From assembly GCA_016927095.1 (NCBI GenBank), contig JAFGNI010000084.1, positions 1-5,879 on the forward strand: 5,879 nucleotides of DNA. The letters are read 5' to 3'. A program made the translations under genes and the position numbers. The DNA is from Anaerolineae bacterium. Its GTDB lineage: Bacteria; Chloroflexota; Anaerolineae; B4-G1; SLSP01. The notes below the pieces were generated by a model. That model had not been told where the DNA came from. It did no database searches and was given only the letters and a program-made list of their open reading frames with translations. How positions within the stretch are numbered: position 1 is the first letter of the stretch; every line of letters begins with the position of its first letter. This document shows, piece by piece, positions 1-5,803 of this stretch.

Positions 1-801
1 CTCAATGCGTACGATAAGGAGGATCCCATCGACGCCCTGGTGGAAGGCGGCTACGCCGACCTGATCCACCAGTTCCAGGGTGAGTTCGCCTACTCCTACC
101 TATTCAACGGGCAGCTCGGCTACCTGGATCACAGCCTGGCGAGCCCAGACCTACTGGACGAGGTCACCGGCACCACGGTCTGGCACATCAACGCCGACGA
201 GCCCGACCTGATCGACTATGACATGACCTTCAAGCAGGATGCCCAGGACGCCATCTACGCCCCGGACGCGTACCGGGCCTCCGACCACGACCCTGTCATC
301 GTCGGGCTTGACGTCTGCGATGAGATCCCGCCAGAGCTCACCGTTACCGTGGATCCCGATACGCTCTGGCCTGTCAACCATAAGCTGGTGCCCGTCATTG
401 CGACTGTCAGAGCGACCGACAACTTCGATCCTGCACCGGCTTTCACGCTTCTCTCCGTCACCTCCAACCAACCGGACGACAACAAGGGGGACGGCAACAC
501 CGACGACGACATCGTCATCCTCAACGACCTGGTCATCTTCCTGCGGGCCGAGCGCGATCCGCGGGCCGGCGACCGCGTCTACACCCTTACCTACCAGGCT
601 ACCGACGCCTGCGGCAACGCCACCATCACGACTGCGACCGTCACCGTGCCCCGCAGCCGCCAGGTAGCGCGACCGCTCAGGCCCACTGCACTGCATCAGG
701 ACGTGCGCCCAAGGGCTGCAGCAGCCCTTGGGCGCTGCGGCGACACACAGGACGGTGCCCTCTTCATCTCCTGCACCGCCGGCGTGCCCGCTGTAGACTG
801 A
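1..801 (+). CDS. Extracellular nuclease, ExeM/NucH-like EEP family, C-terminal part (5' end outside window)
   Basis: The reading frame is open from base 1 and stops with TGA at 799-801, giving the last 266 residues of a longer protein. It begins at LNAY, the end of the GD-x-N active-site motif of endonuclease/exonuclease/phosphatase enzymes, so the catalytic Asn is residue 2. The other catalytic motif, SDHDP, is at residues 94-98. Between them lies the LGYLDHSLAS stretch typical of secreted ExeM/NucH DNases. Residues ~105-218 form an Ig/HYR-like domain (LWPVNHKLVPV, then YQATDACGNAT and VTVP) often seen as a tail on secreted bacterial proteins. By family knowledge it hydrolyses extracellular DNA with divalent metal. 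The signal peptide would lie upstream of the window. The last ~48 residues (from about 219) are Arg/Ala-rich, match no family feature I know, and cross a perfect palindrome at 705-735, so a lost stop or frameshift near 655-667 is possible. The family call is firm. Secretion is inferred. Confidence 0.85.
   Translation, partial: LNAYDKEDPIDALVEGGYADLIHQFQGEFAYSYLFNGQLGYLDHSLASPDLLDEVTGTTVWHINADEPDLIDYDMTFKQDAQDAIYAPDAYRASDHDPVIVGLDVCDEIPPELTVTVDPDTLWPVNHKLVPVIATVRATDNFDPAPAFTLLSVTSNQPDDNKGDGNTDDDIVILNDLVIFLRAERDPRAGDRVYTLTYQATDACGNATITTATVTVPRSRQVARPLRPTALHQDVRPRAAAALGRCGDTQDGALFISCTAGVPAVD
705..735. repeat. Perfect 15-bp inverted repeat with a 1-base centre
   Basis: Bases 705-719 are the exact reverse complement of 721-735, with A720 at the centre. 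As RNA it would fold into a 14-bp stem closed by three bases. It lies inside the open frame of the nuclease, 64 bases before its stop. It looks like a transcription terminator stem, but no T-run follows on either strand. It may be the original terminator of the gene, now read through, or a protein-binding palindrome. Confidence 0.8.
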
Positions 802-825
802 AGCTAGATAAGACTGCACCTCCGA

Positions 826-972
826 CTCATCTCGCTCCCTCTGGGACCGATGAGCGTTAGGTGTGGGGAGCAATCCCCACGCCCGCCGTTCTGCAAAGGA
901 GGCGGTACGCACCGCAAGCCGCTTGGGCGTGTCGTCTCCTTTCCTGTCTTGGTTGATGAAAGGAGTGGACAG
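826..972 (+). promoter_or_regulatory. Inverted-repeat-rich leader region upstream of aor (possible structured 5' UTR)
   Basis: The 249-base gap between the nuclease stop and aor has no convincing gene but holds a series of foldable segments on the + strand. CTCATC 826-831 pairs with GATGAG 849-854, enclosing TCCC 836-839 with GGGA 843-846. Bases 860-869 pair with 874-883 in a 10-bp stem (one T-G pair) capped by a GCAA tetraloop. CCGCC 883-887 could pair with GGCGG 901-905. ACGC 907-910 pairs with GCGT 927-930. CTCCTTTC 936-943 pairs exactly with GAAAGGAG 958-965. GNRA-capped helices are common in structured RNAs, and aor-type genes can be under metal-cofactor (Moco/Tuco) riboswitch control. 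I do not recognise the conserved core of any known riboswitch here. The first two hairpins could instead be terminators of the nuclease gene, although neither has a T-run. I see no clear promoter in this gap. Confidence 0.3.
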
Positions 973-1038
973 CTGGCGCTTGGCTGAACGGCCACAATCC
1001 TTTGGTTGGGGCTCGATGCTTACGTTCTGACAGCAATG

Positions 1039-1044
1039 AGGAGG
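1039..1044 (+). promoter_or_regulatory. Ribosome binding site fixing the aor start
   Basis: AGGAGG lies six bases before ATG 1051. The frame is open upstream to a TTG at 1006, but the strong Shine-Dalgarno sequence and the family-typical N-terminus MYGYAGKLL both point to 1051 as the start. Confidence 0.85.
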
Positions 1045-1050
1045 TTCGCT

Positions 1051-2892
1051 ATGTACGGCTATGCTGGCAAGCTGCTCTTTGTGAATCTGTCCGAGGGTAC
1101 ACTCCGCGAAGAGGACTTGGACGAGGCCCTGGCGCGCAACTTCATCGGCGGCTATGGCCTTGGCGCTCGGATGCTCTACGACATGATGAAGCCCGGTGCC
1201 GACCCGCTCGGACCGGACAACGTGCTGGGTTTCGTCACCGGACCGGTCACAGGCACCCCGGCCCACTTCGGCGGACGCTACGCCGTCGTCTGCAAATCCC
1301 CCGTCTCTGGCACCTGGAACGACGCCAGCTCGGGCGGTTTCTTTGGGCCCGAGCTCAAGAAAGCCGGCTACGATGCCGTCTTCATCTCCGGCGCTGCCGA
1401 CAGGCCGGTCTACCTCTGGATCAAGGATGGCAAGGCTGAGCTCCGCGACGCAGCGAAGCTCTGGGGCCTGGATGCTAAGGAGACGCAGGCAGCGCTCGAG
1501 GTCGAGACCGGTGAGCCTGGCGTGCGCGCTGCCGTCATCGGTCCCGCCGGGGAGCACCTGTCGCTCTTGGCCTCCATTATGAACGACGGGCACCGCGCTG
1601 CCGGGCGCGGGGGCCCGGGCGCTGTTATGGGCGCCAAGAAGCTCAAAGCCGTCGCCGTCCGCGGCACGGGCAGGATCCCCGTGGCCGATCCCGAGCGCGT
1701 CAAGGCCCTCAACGCCGCCATTCGTGACGGCATGAAAGATGCTCCCTTCGCTGCGCTCTTCCGCGAGGGCGGCACGGGCGCCACCACGGATGGCTCGGCC
1801 CTCAGCGGCGACAGCCCTGTGAAGAACTGGGGTGGCGTGGGCGCCGAGGCCTTCACCCCAGAGGAGGCCCACAAGCTGAGCAGCGCTGCCACCGCGAAGT
1901 ACCAATCGAAGCGCTACGCCTGCGCCCAGTGCCCGCTAGGATGCGGCGCCGAGTACGAAGTGGACGAGGGCCCGTGGCCCATCGGCCAGACGGAGCGGCC
2001 CGAGTACGAGACCGCCGCTGCCTTCGGCTCCATGATGCTCAACACCAATGCCGAAGCGATCATGAAGTGCAACGAGATCTGTAACCGCGCCGGCCTCGAC
2101 ACCATCTCCACCGGGTCGACCATCGCGTGGGCCATCGAATGCTTCGAGAACGAGGTGCTGAACCGCGAGGAGACCGGCGGGCTCGAGCTCACCTGGGGCA
2201 ACGCCGAGGTCATCGTCGGCGCGACCCAGGCTCTAGCCGAGGGCACCGGCTTCGGTGCCGTCCTCGCCCTCGGCTCGCAAGCCGCGGCCGACAAGCTCGG
2301 CAAGGGCCACCAGTATCTGGTCACTGTGCGCGGCATCGAGATCCCTATGCACGACCCCCGTCTGCTCCCCGGCCTCGCGCGCACCTACCAGTACGATCCC
2401 ACCCCCGCCCGCCACGTCAAAGGCGGCATTGGCTTCAATCAGATGGGGATGGGACCGGAGAAGTTCAACACGGAGGGCACCGGCCCTGCGGACGTCCAGG
2501 CCACCGCCTTCACCGAGATGTTCAACAGTGCCGGATTCTGCATGTTCATCGCTTGGGCCGGCGGCGCACCGCACGTCTTCCCTATGGTGGAGGCTGTGAC
2601 CGGCTTCGACGCCCAGACCGTCCAGGCTGCGCCCCTTCGCATTCTGACCATGCGTCACCTGTTCAACGTCCGCGAGGGGCTGACGCCCGCCGATTTCGCG
2701 ATGCCCGGTCGCGCCGTCGGCAAGCCGCCGCAGGAGACCGGCCCCAACGCCGGCGCTACCGTCGATCACGAGGCCCTCGGCGACAACTACTTCGCCGCCC
2801 TCGGCTGGGACCGCACCACCGGTAGCCCCAGCCGTGAAGCGCTCGAGCAGCTCGGCGGCATGGACGATATCATCCGGGATCTCTACGGCTGA
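1051..2892 (+). CDS. aor: Aldehyde:ferredoxin oxidoreductase (tungsten-pterin family)
   Basis: This 613-residue protein has full family length and starts with the characteristic MYGYAGKLLFVNL. Enzymes of this family oxidise aldehydes to carboxylic acids in the cytoplasm. They use a bis-pterin tungsten (sometimes molybdenum) centre and one [4Fe-4S] cluster, with ferredoxin as electron acceptor. The N-terminal pterin-binding domain is recognisable at HFGGRYAVVCKSP and the glycine-rich WNDASSGGFFGPELK. The cluster ligands are all present: C291-x2-C294-x3-C298 and the distant C497 in the NSAGFC motif. This spacing parallels the Pyrococcus furiosus enzyme (288, 291, 295, 494). RPEYET at about 316-321 is also typical, and the RH pair at 454-455 sits where the family has a conserved active-site histidine region. 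No ferredoxin-like subunit, MoaD or cofactor-synthesis gene is adjacent, so it probably works as a stand-alone ferredoxin-dependent enzyme. The substrate (general aldehyde, glyceraldehyde-3-phosphate or other) cannot be read from the sequence. It is separated by 249 bases from the nuclease gene and converges on the glutamine synthetase. Confidence 0.93.
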   Translation: MYGYAGKLLFVNLSEGTLREEDLDEALARNFIGGYGLGARMLYDMMKPGADPLGPDNVLGFVTGPVTGTPAHFGGRYAVVCKSPVSGTWNDASSGGFFGPELKKAGYDAVFISGAADRPVYLWIKDGKAELRDAAKLWGLDAKETQAALEVETGEPGVRAAVIGPAGEHLSLLASIMNDGHRAAGRGGPGAVMGAKKLKAVAVRGTGRIPVADPERVKALNAAIRDGMKDAPFAALFREGGTGATTDGSALSGDSPVKNWGGVGAEAFTPEEAHKLSSAATAKYQSKRYACAQCPLGCGAEYEVDEGPWPIGQTERPEYETAAAFGSMMLNTNAEAIMKCNEICNRAGLDTISTGSTIAWAIECFENEVLNREETGGLELTWGNAEVIVGATQALAEGTGFGAVLALGSQAAADKLGKGHQYLVTVRGIEIPMHDPRLLPGLARTYQYDPTPARHVKGGIGFNQMGMGPEKFNTEGTGPADVQATAFTEMFNSAGFCMFIAWAGGAPHVFPMVEAVTGFDAQTVQAAPLRILTMRHLFNVREGLTPADFAMPGRAVGKPPQETGPNAGATVDHEALGDNYFAALGWDRTTGSPSREALEQLGGMDDIIRDLYG

Positions 2893-2896
2893 GCCG

Positions 2897-2937
2897 GAGA
2901 CTGGCGCCCCGCTGATCCAAAGCGGGGCCCCAGTCTC
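2897..2937. terminator. Strong hairpin between convergent aor and glutamine synthetase genes
   Basis: Bases 2897-2913 pair with 2921-2937: 16 pairs, one C-C mismatch (2905/2929) and a 7-base loop. It begins four bases after the aor stop codon and lies 82 bases beyond the end of the opposing gene, so it could act in both directions. No T-run follows on the + strand, so it is not a textbook intrinsic terminator. A smaller stem, GCCGG 2951-2955 with CCGGC 2959-2963, lies nearer the glutamine synthetase end. The rest of 2893-3019 shows nothing else. Confidence 0.65.
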
Positions 2938-3019
2938 GCCCACCGTCTGAGCCGGCGTCCGGCACGCGTCGCCCGGCCAAGCAAGAGCGTCGGGTTGCCT
3001 GGGCGGGAACACCGAGCGT

Positions 3020-4381
3020 CTAGAAGTACAACTCATACTCCTGCGGCGTCGGCGCATGGTAGACATACGCCGCTTCCTCACGCTTCCGCTCCGTCCACAG
3101 CGCCAGCAATGCATTGGGGAACGCCGGCTTTAGCCACGCGCTATCCCGCGCCAGGCCGTCAAGAACCACATCGAGATCCAGCGGGAAGACCTTGTCCTCC
3201 CGCGCCTCGGGGCCACTGAAGCCGAGGGCCACCGGATCCGCATTCCTGAGGATGCCGTCGACCCCTGCAAGCACCATAGCCGAGAGCATATAGTGGACGT
3301 TGGCAGACCCGTCGCCGGTTCGATACTCTATGCGTAGCTCGTCTTCTTTCAGGTAGCCAGGAATGCGCACCGCTGCGTTGCGCGAACCCCGTGCGAAGGT
3401 AGCGCCGATCGGCGCCTCGTAGCCCGGAACTAGGCGGCGGAAGCTGTTGGTGCTGGGGTTGGTGAACGCCAGGAGACTGCCCGACAGACTGTGCTCGAGA
3501 AGCCCGGCCGTGTAGGCCAGTCCTTCCCGGCTGAGCCCGTAGAGCGCATCGCCAGGAAAGAGGCTCCTGCCCCCTTTCTCGAGGAACTGGTGCACGTGCA
3601 TGCCGCTGCCGGGCATCTTGTGGAGGGGTTTCGGCATGAAGGTCACGGCCAGCCCCATCTCCTGGGCTATCGAGCGGATGATCCACTTGGCGATGCAGAC
3701 GCTGTCCGCAGCTCTGGCAAGATCCATGAAATCCAGTTCGATCTCCAACTGCGAGGCGGCCACCTCGTGGTGATGGTACTTGACCGGAATGCCGGCCTGC
3801 GCCATTACGCTTACGGTCCGGTTGCGGAAGTCGAAGAACCGGTCCTCCGGTGGTAGCCTGTGGTAGCCTGCCAGAGGGGCGAAGCGGTGCCGGGTGCTGA
3901 ATGCCTCGCCCAGCCCCTCCCGTGACCCAACCTTGTAGAAGGCATGGTCTACCCCTGCGCCGTACTCAACCGTGTCGAATGCGTAGTATTCGAGCTCGAC
4001 CAGCATCTGCGCGCTATCGGCGATGCCCTGCTCCCTGAGATACGTCGCGGCGCGCTTGGCTACGGCGCGAGGGTACTGGTCGAAGTCGCTCCGGTCGGCC
4101 GATACCACATCGCAGATGACGTGAGCGATCGCAGACCCCCCGCGCTCCTCCAGCCATGCGGCGTTACAGTCGGGGACCGCGACCATGTCCGACTGCTCGA
4201 CCTTGGCGAAGCCGTAGTTGGATGCATCAAAGCCGATGCCGTCGCGGAGAACGTCTGCCGAGACATATGCCTGGGGCAGCGTCACCGAGCGCATGCCACC
4301 ACCTATGTCAAAGAGGAGCAGGTTGAGATAATCAGCCTCTAGGCTACCTTCGTCAAAGGCCTCGCATGTCAGCAGTCTCAT
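3020..4381 (-). CDS. glnA: Type I glutamine synthetase family protein
   Basis: This 453-residue protein carries the expected order of glutamine synthetase motifs; the family makes glutamine from glutamate, ammonium and ATP in a dodecamer. The N-terminal beta-grasp domain contains FDASNYG, with D52 in the ammonium-site position and S54. The catalytic domain has E129 and E131, HHHEV with E206, E213, GSGMH with H262, TNPSTNSFRRLVPGYEAP with R316 and E322, R339, and IEYR with E352 and R354. These match metal, glutamate and ATP ligands of the Salmonella enzyme. HHHEVAASQLEIE lacks the one-residue insertion of the beta type, and the C-terminal region has no adenylylation tyrosine motif (NLYDLP), so covalent regulation is unlikely. 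Two deviations stand out: P257 replaces the loop Asn (N264), and TGDGSAN replaces FPDPAAN after R354. A glutamine synthetase-like ligase for another amine is therefore possible. The start at 4381 is supported by AAGGA at 4393-4397 (minus strand), with a rather long 11-base spacer. It stands alone, with no nitrogen-regulator gene beside it. Confidence 0.88.
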   Translation of the reverse strand: MRLLTCEAFDEGSLEADYLNLLLFDIGGGMRSVTLPQAYVSADVLRDGIGFDASNYGFAKVEQSDMVAVPDCNAAWLEERGGSAIAHVICDVVSADRSDFDQYPRAVAKRAATYLREQGIADSAQMLVELEYYAFDTVEYGAGVDHAFYKVGSREGLGEAFSTRHRFAPLAGYHRLPPEDRFFDFRNRTVSVMAQAGIPVKYHHHEVAASQLEIELDFMDLARAADSVCIAKWIIRSIAQEMGLAVTFMPKPLHKMPGSGMHVHQFLEKGGRSLFPGDALYGLSREGLAYTAGLLEHSLSGSLLAFTNPSTNSFRRLVPGYEAPIGATFARGSRNAAVRIPGYLKEDELRIEYRTGDGSANVHYMLSAMVLAGVDGILRNADPVALGFSGPEAREDKVFPLDLDVVLDGLARDSAWLKPAFPNALLALWTERKREEAAYVYHAPTPQEYELYF

Positions 4382-4622
4382 CGCCGTCTCTTTCCTTCTC
4401 TGGCGGCGTGCGGGCGGGCTGCTTCGCGCCTGCTACCACCGGCTCCGCGTCTCTCGATCTCCTGTTGAGGCGCCCCAAAAAGCTACGGACGAGGATCGCT
4501 TTGTCCTATGGCGCCCGTTCGTATGGTATGTCGTTCCTACCCAAAAGCCAAGATCGGGCCGCGCTGTCGGCCCGGATACCGAAAGGCGCCCCCATGAGGG
4601 GTGCTGGGGCCTGACACAGACA
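4382..4622. other. Non-coding region upstream of glutamine synthetase
   Basis: No convincing gene lies here. An 82-codon + strand open frame (4366-4614) overlaps the glutamine synthetase start, has no family-like sequence and is taken as chance. A 7-bp inverted repeat with a 6-base loop occurs at 4555-4561/4568-4574. The promoter of the glutamine synthetase should lie here on the minus strand. The only less GC-rich stretch is about 4516-4550, where a TTGGGT (4537-4542) on the minus strand could be a -35 element, but I see no good -10 partner. No glutamine riboswitch core was recognised. Confidence 0.4.
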
Positions 4623-4670
4623 CGGCCCCCGGCCGAGGTGTCAGGATGGTGACACCTCGGCCGGGGGCCG
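4623..4670 (-). terminator. 21-bp perfect hairpin downstream of rpsU
   Basis: Bases 4623-4643 are the exact reverse complement of 4650-4670, separated by a 6-base loop. It begins 32 bases past the rpsU stop in the direction of rpsU transcription. It is probably the rpsU terminator and insulates the downstream glutamine synthetase. In the transcript it is followed by a mixed T/G stretch (TGTCTGTGTC), not a clean T-run. An alternative short pairing between CCTGACAC at 4610-4617 and GTGTCAGG at 4638-4645 would compete with its upper stem. Confidence 0.75.
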
Positions 4671-4702
4671 CGGTTGCCGTGGATCGAAGCCGCTAGCTCA
4701 GC

Positions 4703-4915
4703 TTACCAGCGGTTTTGGGACCGGCGGCGCTTGCGTTCCGCGCGGCGGGTGCGCGCGATGCCCTTGCGCTTCGCGATCCGCTCCTCCTCACCCTTGGTGA
4801 GGAAGTAGCGCCGCTTGCGCAGCTCGCTCATGATCTGATCCTGCGAGACCTTCTTGCCGAAGCGCTTGATCAGACTTTCATTCGTCTCGTTATCTCGCCT
4901 GACGACAAACGTCAT
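4703..4915 (-). CDS. rpsU: 30S ribosomal protein S21
   Basis: This is a 70-residue, highly basic protein with the S21 pattern. An N-terminal beta strand (MTFVVRRDNE) is followed by ESLIKRFGKKVSQDQIMSELRKRRYF, matching the conserved ESL-x2-AL-RRFKR...SEVRKR region. The C-terminal tail is rich in Arg and Lys (RTRRAERKRRR). S21 sits on the platform of the 30S subunit near the anti-Shine-Dalgarno and helps mRNA initiation. An ATG three codons upstream (4924) directly abuts the AAGGAG, leaving no spacer, so the inner ATG at 4915 with nine bases of spacing is the better start. The gene is transcribed alone, from a sigma70-like promoter at 4975-5002 to a hairpin at 4623-4670, and diverges from the PRC-barrel gene. 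Its extended 'LTKGEEERIAKRKG' segment resembles longer S21 forms more than the enterobacterial one. Confidence 0.93.
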   Translation of the reverse strand: MTFVVRRDNETNESLIKRFGKKVSQDQIMSELRKRRYFLTKGEEERIAKRKGIARTRRAERKRRRSQNRW

Positions 4916-4924
4916 AGCTCTCAT

Positions 4925-4930
4925 CTCCTT
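4925..4930 (-). promoter_or_regulatory. Ribosome binding site deciding the rpsU start
   Basis: On the minus strand AAGGAG is followed directly by ATG (4924) and, nine bases on, by a second ATG (4915). The spacing only suits the second one. Confidence 0.75.
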
Positions 4931-4935
4931 GAGAT

Positions 4936-4957
4936 GGCGGTCGCCTCTGCAACCGCC
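4936..4957 (-). promoter_or_regulatory. Small hairpin in the rpsU leader
   Basis: GGCGGT 4936-4941 is the reverse complement of ACCGCC 4952-4957, with a 10-base loop. It lies between the predicted transcription start (~4968) and the Shine-Dalgarno, so it would be in the 5' UTR, five bases before the ribosome binding site. A regulatory role (for example S21 autocontrol) is only a possibility. Confidence 0.35.
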
Positions 4958-4974
4958 TGTACTAGTCTGGTCAG

Positions 4975-5002
4975 ATTATCCCACGATTGCCCCAGGCGTC
5001 AA
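4975..5002 (-). promoter_or_regulatory. sigma70-type promoter of rpsU
   Basis: On the minus strand TTGACG (4997-5002) and GATAAT (4975-4980) are separated by 16 bases. They match TTGACA and TATAAT at five of six positions each. The expected start of transcription is near 4968, giving a leader of about 50 bases before the rpsU ATG. This is the best promoter match in the window. Confidence 0.7.
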
Positions 5003-5073
5003 GGAGACCCAGTCCCCACCCACTCCCGAACGTAACCCAACCTTCCCCTAACGTGGAGCTGCGCCTCGCGTCC

Positions 5074-5079
5074 TATCAT
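5074..5079 (+). promoter_or_regulatory. Possible -10 element of the PRC-barrel gene
   Basis: TATCAT lies 30 bases before the ATG at 5110, a reasonable -10 sequence. Seventeen bases upstream is ACGTGG, which is not a sigma70 -35 element, so another sigma factor or an activator may be used, or the match is chance. The stretch before it (5005-5050) is C-rich on the + strand and otherwise featureless. Confidence 0.25.
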
Positions 5080-5094
5080 GAGTGTGATCGCAAC

Positions 5095-5102
5095 AAGGAG
5101 GT
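5095..5102 (+). promoter_or_regulatory. Strong ribosome binding site of the PRC-barrel gene
   Basis: AAGGAGGT, close to the ideal anti-16S match, sits seven bases before ATG 5110. It rules out the in-frame upstream ATG at 4987, whose extra 41 residues look like translated non-coding sequence and overlap the rpsU promoter. Such a strong site suggests high expression. Confidence 0.85.
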
Positions 5103-5109
5103 AAAGTCA

Positions 5110-5772
5110 ATGACGACTTTGGCGAACAAGAACACCGAACTTGACCTTAACATTGGTGCAGACATCTACTGCAACGAGGGACGCTGCGGCAAACTGACCC
5201 ACGTGGTCATCGATCCTTCCACGCAGCGCGTCACTGATCTCGTGGTCGAGAAGGGGTTCCTCCAGAAGGAGGACCGCGTGATCCCCGTCTCAGCTGTGGA
5301 TCAGGCTTCGGGGGACGAGATCCGGGTTGACATCGTCGCAGAGGACTTCGAGGCGTTCCCCGAGTACGATGAGCAGACGGTCCGGCTTCCAGCCGGTGGG
5401 TACCGCGGCGAACGCTACCAGGAGCAGGAAGTGCTCTACTTCATGGGACGCTACAGTTCGATCGTCGTGAGCGAACCTGTGGTCCCCACCGTCGAGCATA
5501 AGGTGCAGGAGGGTGTGCCCAACGATCTGGACGTTATCGGCGCCGGCACCCCGGTGCGCAACGTCCTGGACGACCTTGGAGAGGTCGACCACCTGCTGGT
5601 CCATTCCGAGACGAACCGTGTCACCCATCTGGTGGTGAAGACCAAGGGGCTCTTCTCCGACTATCCCGTCGTGCCCATCACTCAGGTGAATGCTATTCAC
5701 GACGACGGTGTCTTCCTGGACCTGACAGAGGAGCAGCTCGAAGCGTATCCACGCTACACGCCAAGCGCGTAA
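5110..5772 (+). CDS. Two-repeat PRC-barrel domain protein, function unknown
   Basis: This 220-residue, acidic protein is built from two copies of a PRC-barrel-like module at residues ~13-88 and ~143-216. The copies align along their length: G-x3-H at 27-31 and 157-161, RVT-x-LVV at 40-46 and 170-176, then a VIP/VVP strand at 57-59 and 187-189, and a closing EAFPEY/EAYPRY at 81-86 and 211-216. This looks like internal duplication. The linker (~105-140) has a short hydrophobic stretch but no membrane helix, and there is no signal peptide, so it should be cytoplasmic. PRC barrels are small beta domains found in RimM (30S maturation), in photosynthetic reaction centre H subunits and in many stress-linked bacterial proteins. 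Stand-alone double forms are common and mostly uncharacterised. It diverges from rpsU across 194 bases. A ribosome link is tempting because of RimM and S21, but that is only a guess from position. The fold call is firm and the function is unknown. Confidence 0.85.
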   Translation: MTTLANKNTELDLNIGADIYCNEGRCGKLTHVVIDPSTQRVTDLVVEKGFLQKEDRVIPVSAVDQASGDEIRVDIVAEDFEAFPEYDEQTVRLPAGGYRGERYQEQEVLYFMGRYSSIVVSEPVVPTVEHKVQEGVPNDLDVIGAGTPVRNVLDDLGEVDHLLVHSETNRVTHLVVKTKGLFSDYPVVPITQVNAIHDDGVFLDLTEEQLEAYPRYTPSA

Positions 5773-5803
5773 CGCCGGCGCCGGGCAGGCAGACGAAGGT
5801 ATC

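Noticed and set aside
804..995. 63-codon minus-strand open frame in the nuclease-aor gap
   Set aside because: It has no recognisable domain, and its bases are better explained by the many inverted repeats.
965..1030. Possible 21-codon leader peptide (GTG 965 to TGA 1028-1030) before aor
   Set aside because: The AAGGAG-like sequence directly touches the GTG, leaving no spacer, and the peptide has no run of regulatory codons.
802..1050. tRNA or T-box in the aor upstream gap
   Set aside because: No T-loop (GTTCGAATC-like) or cloverleaf arrangement was found, and no T-box core sequence is present.
151..1905. A 584-codon open frame on the minus strand opposite the nuclease and aor genes
   Set aside because: It is antisense to two genes with clear family motifs. 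Its composition is what GC-rich shadow frames give, and it spans an intergenic region without recognisable domains.
2127..3114. Long overlapping open frames on both strands within the 3' half of aor
   Set aside because: The translations are Arg/Pro/Ala-rich shadows of the aor frame, which carries conserved residues throughout.
3159..3686. 175-codon minus-strand open frame within the glutamine synthetase
   Set aside because: It is a shifted frame of the real gene, with no family features.
3850..3870. Exact 10-base tandem repeat within the glutamine synthetase gene, which might signal a frameshifting duplication
   Set aside because: The protein across it (AGYHRLPPED) aligns without gap to the conserved GGYF-x2-PP-x-D region, so no bases were gained. 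The repeat is coincidental codon use.
4366..4614. 82-codon + strand open frame between the glutamine synthetase and rpsU
   Set aside because: It overlaps the glutamine synthetase start codon on the other strand, lacks a convincing ribosome binding site and shows no domain.
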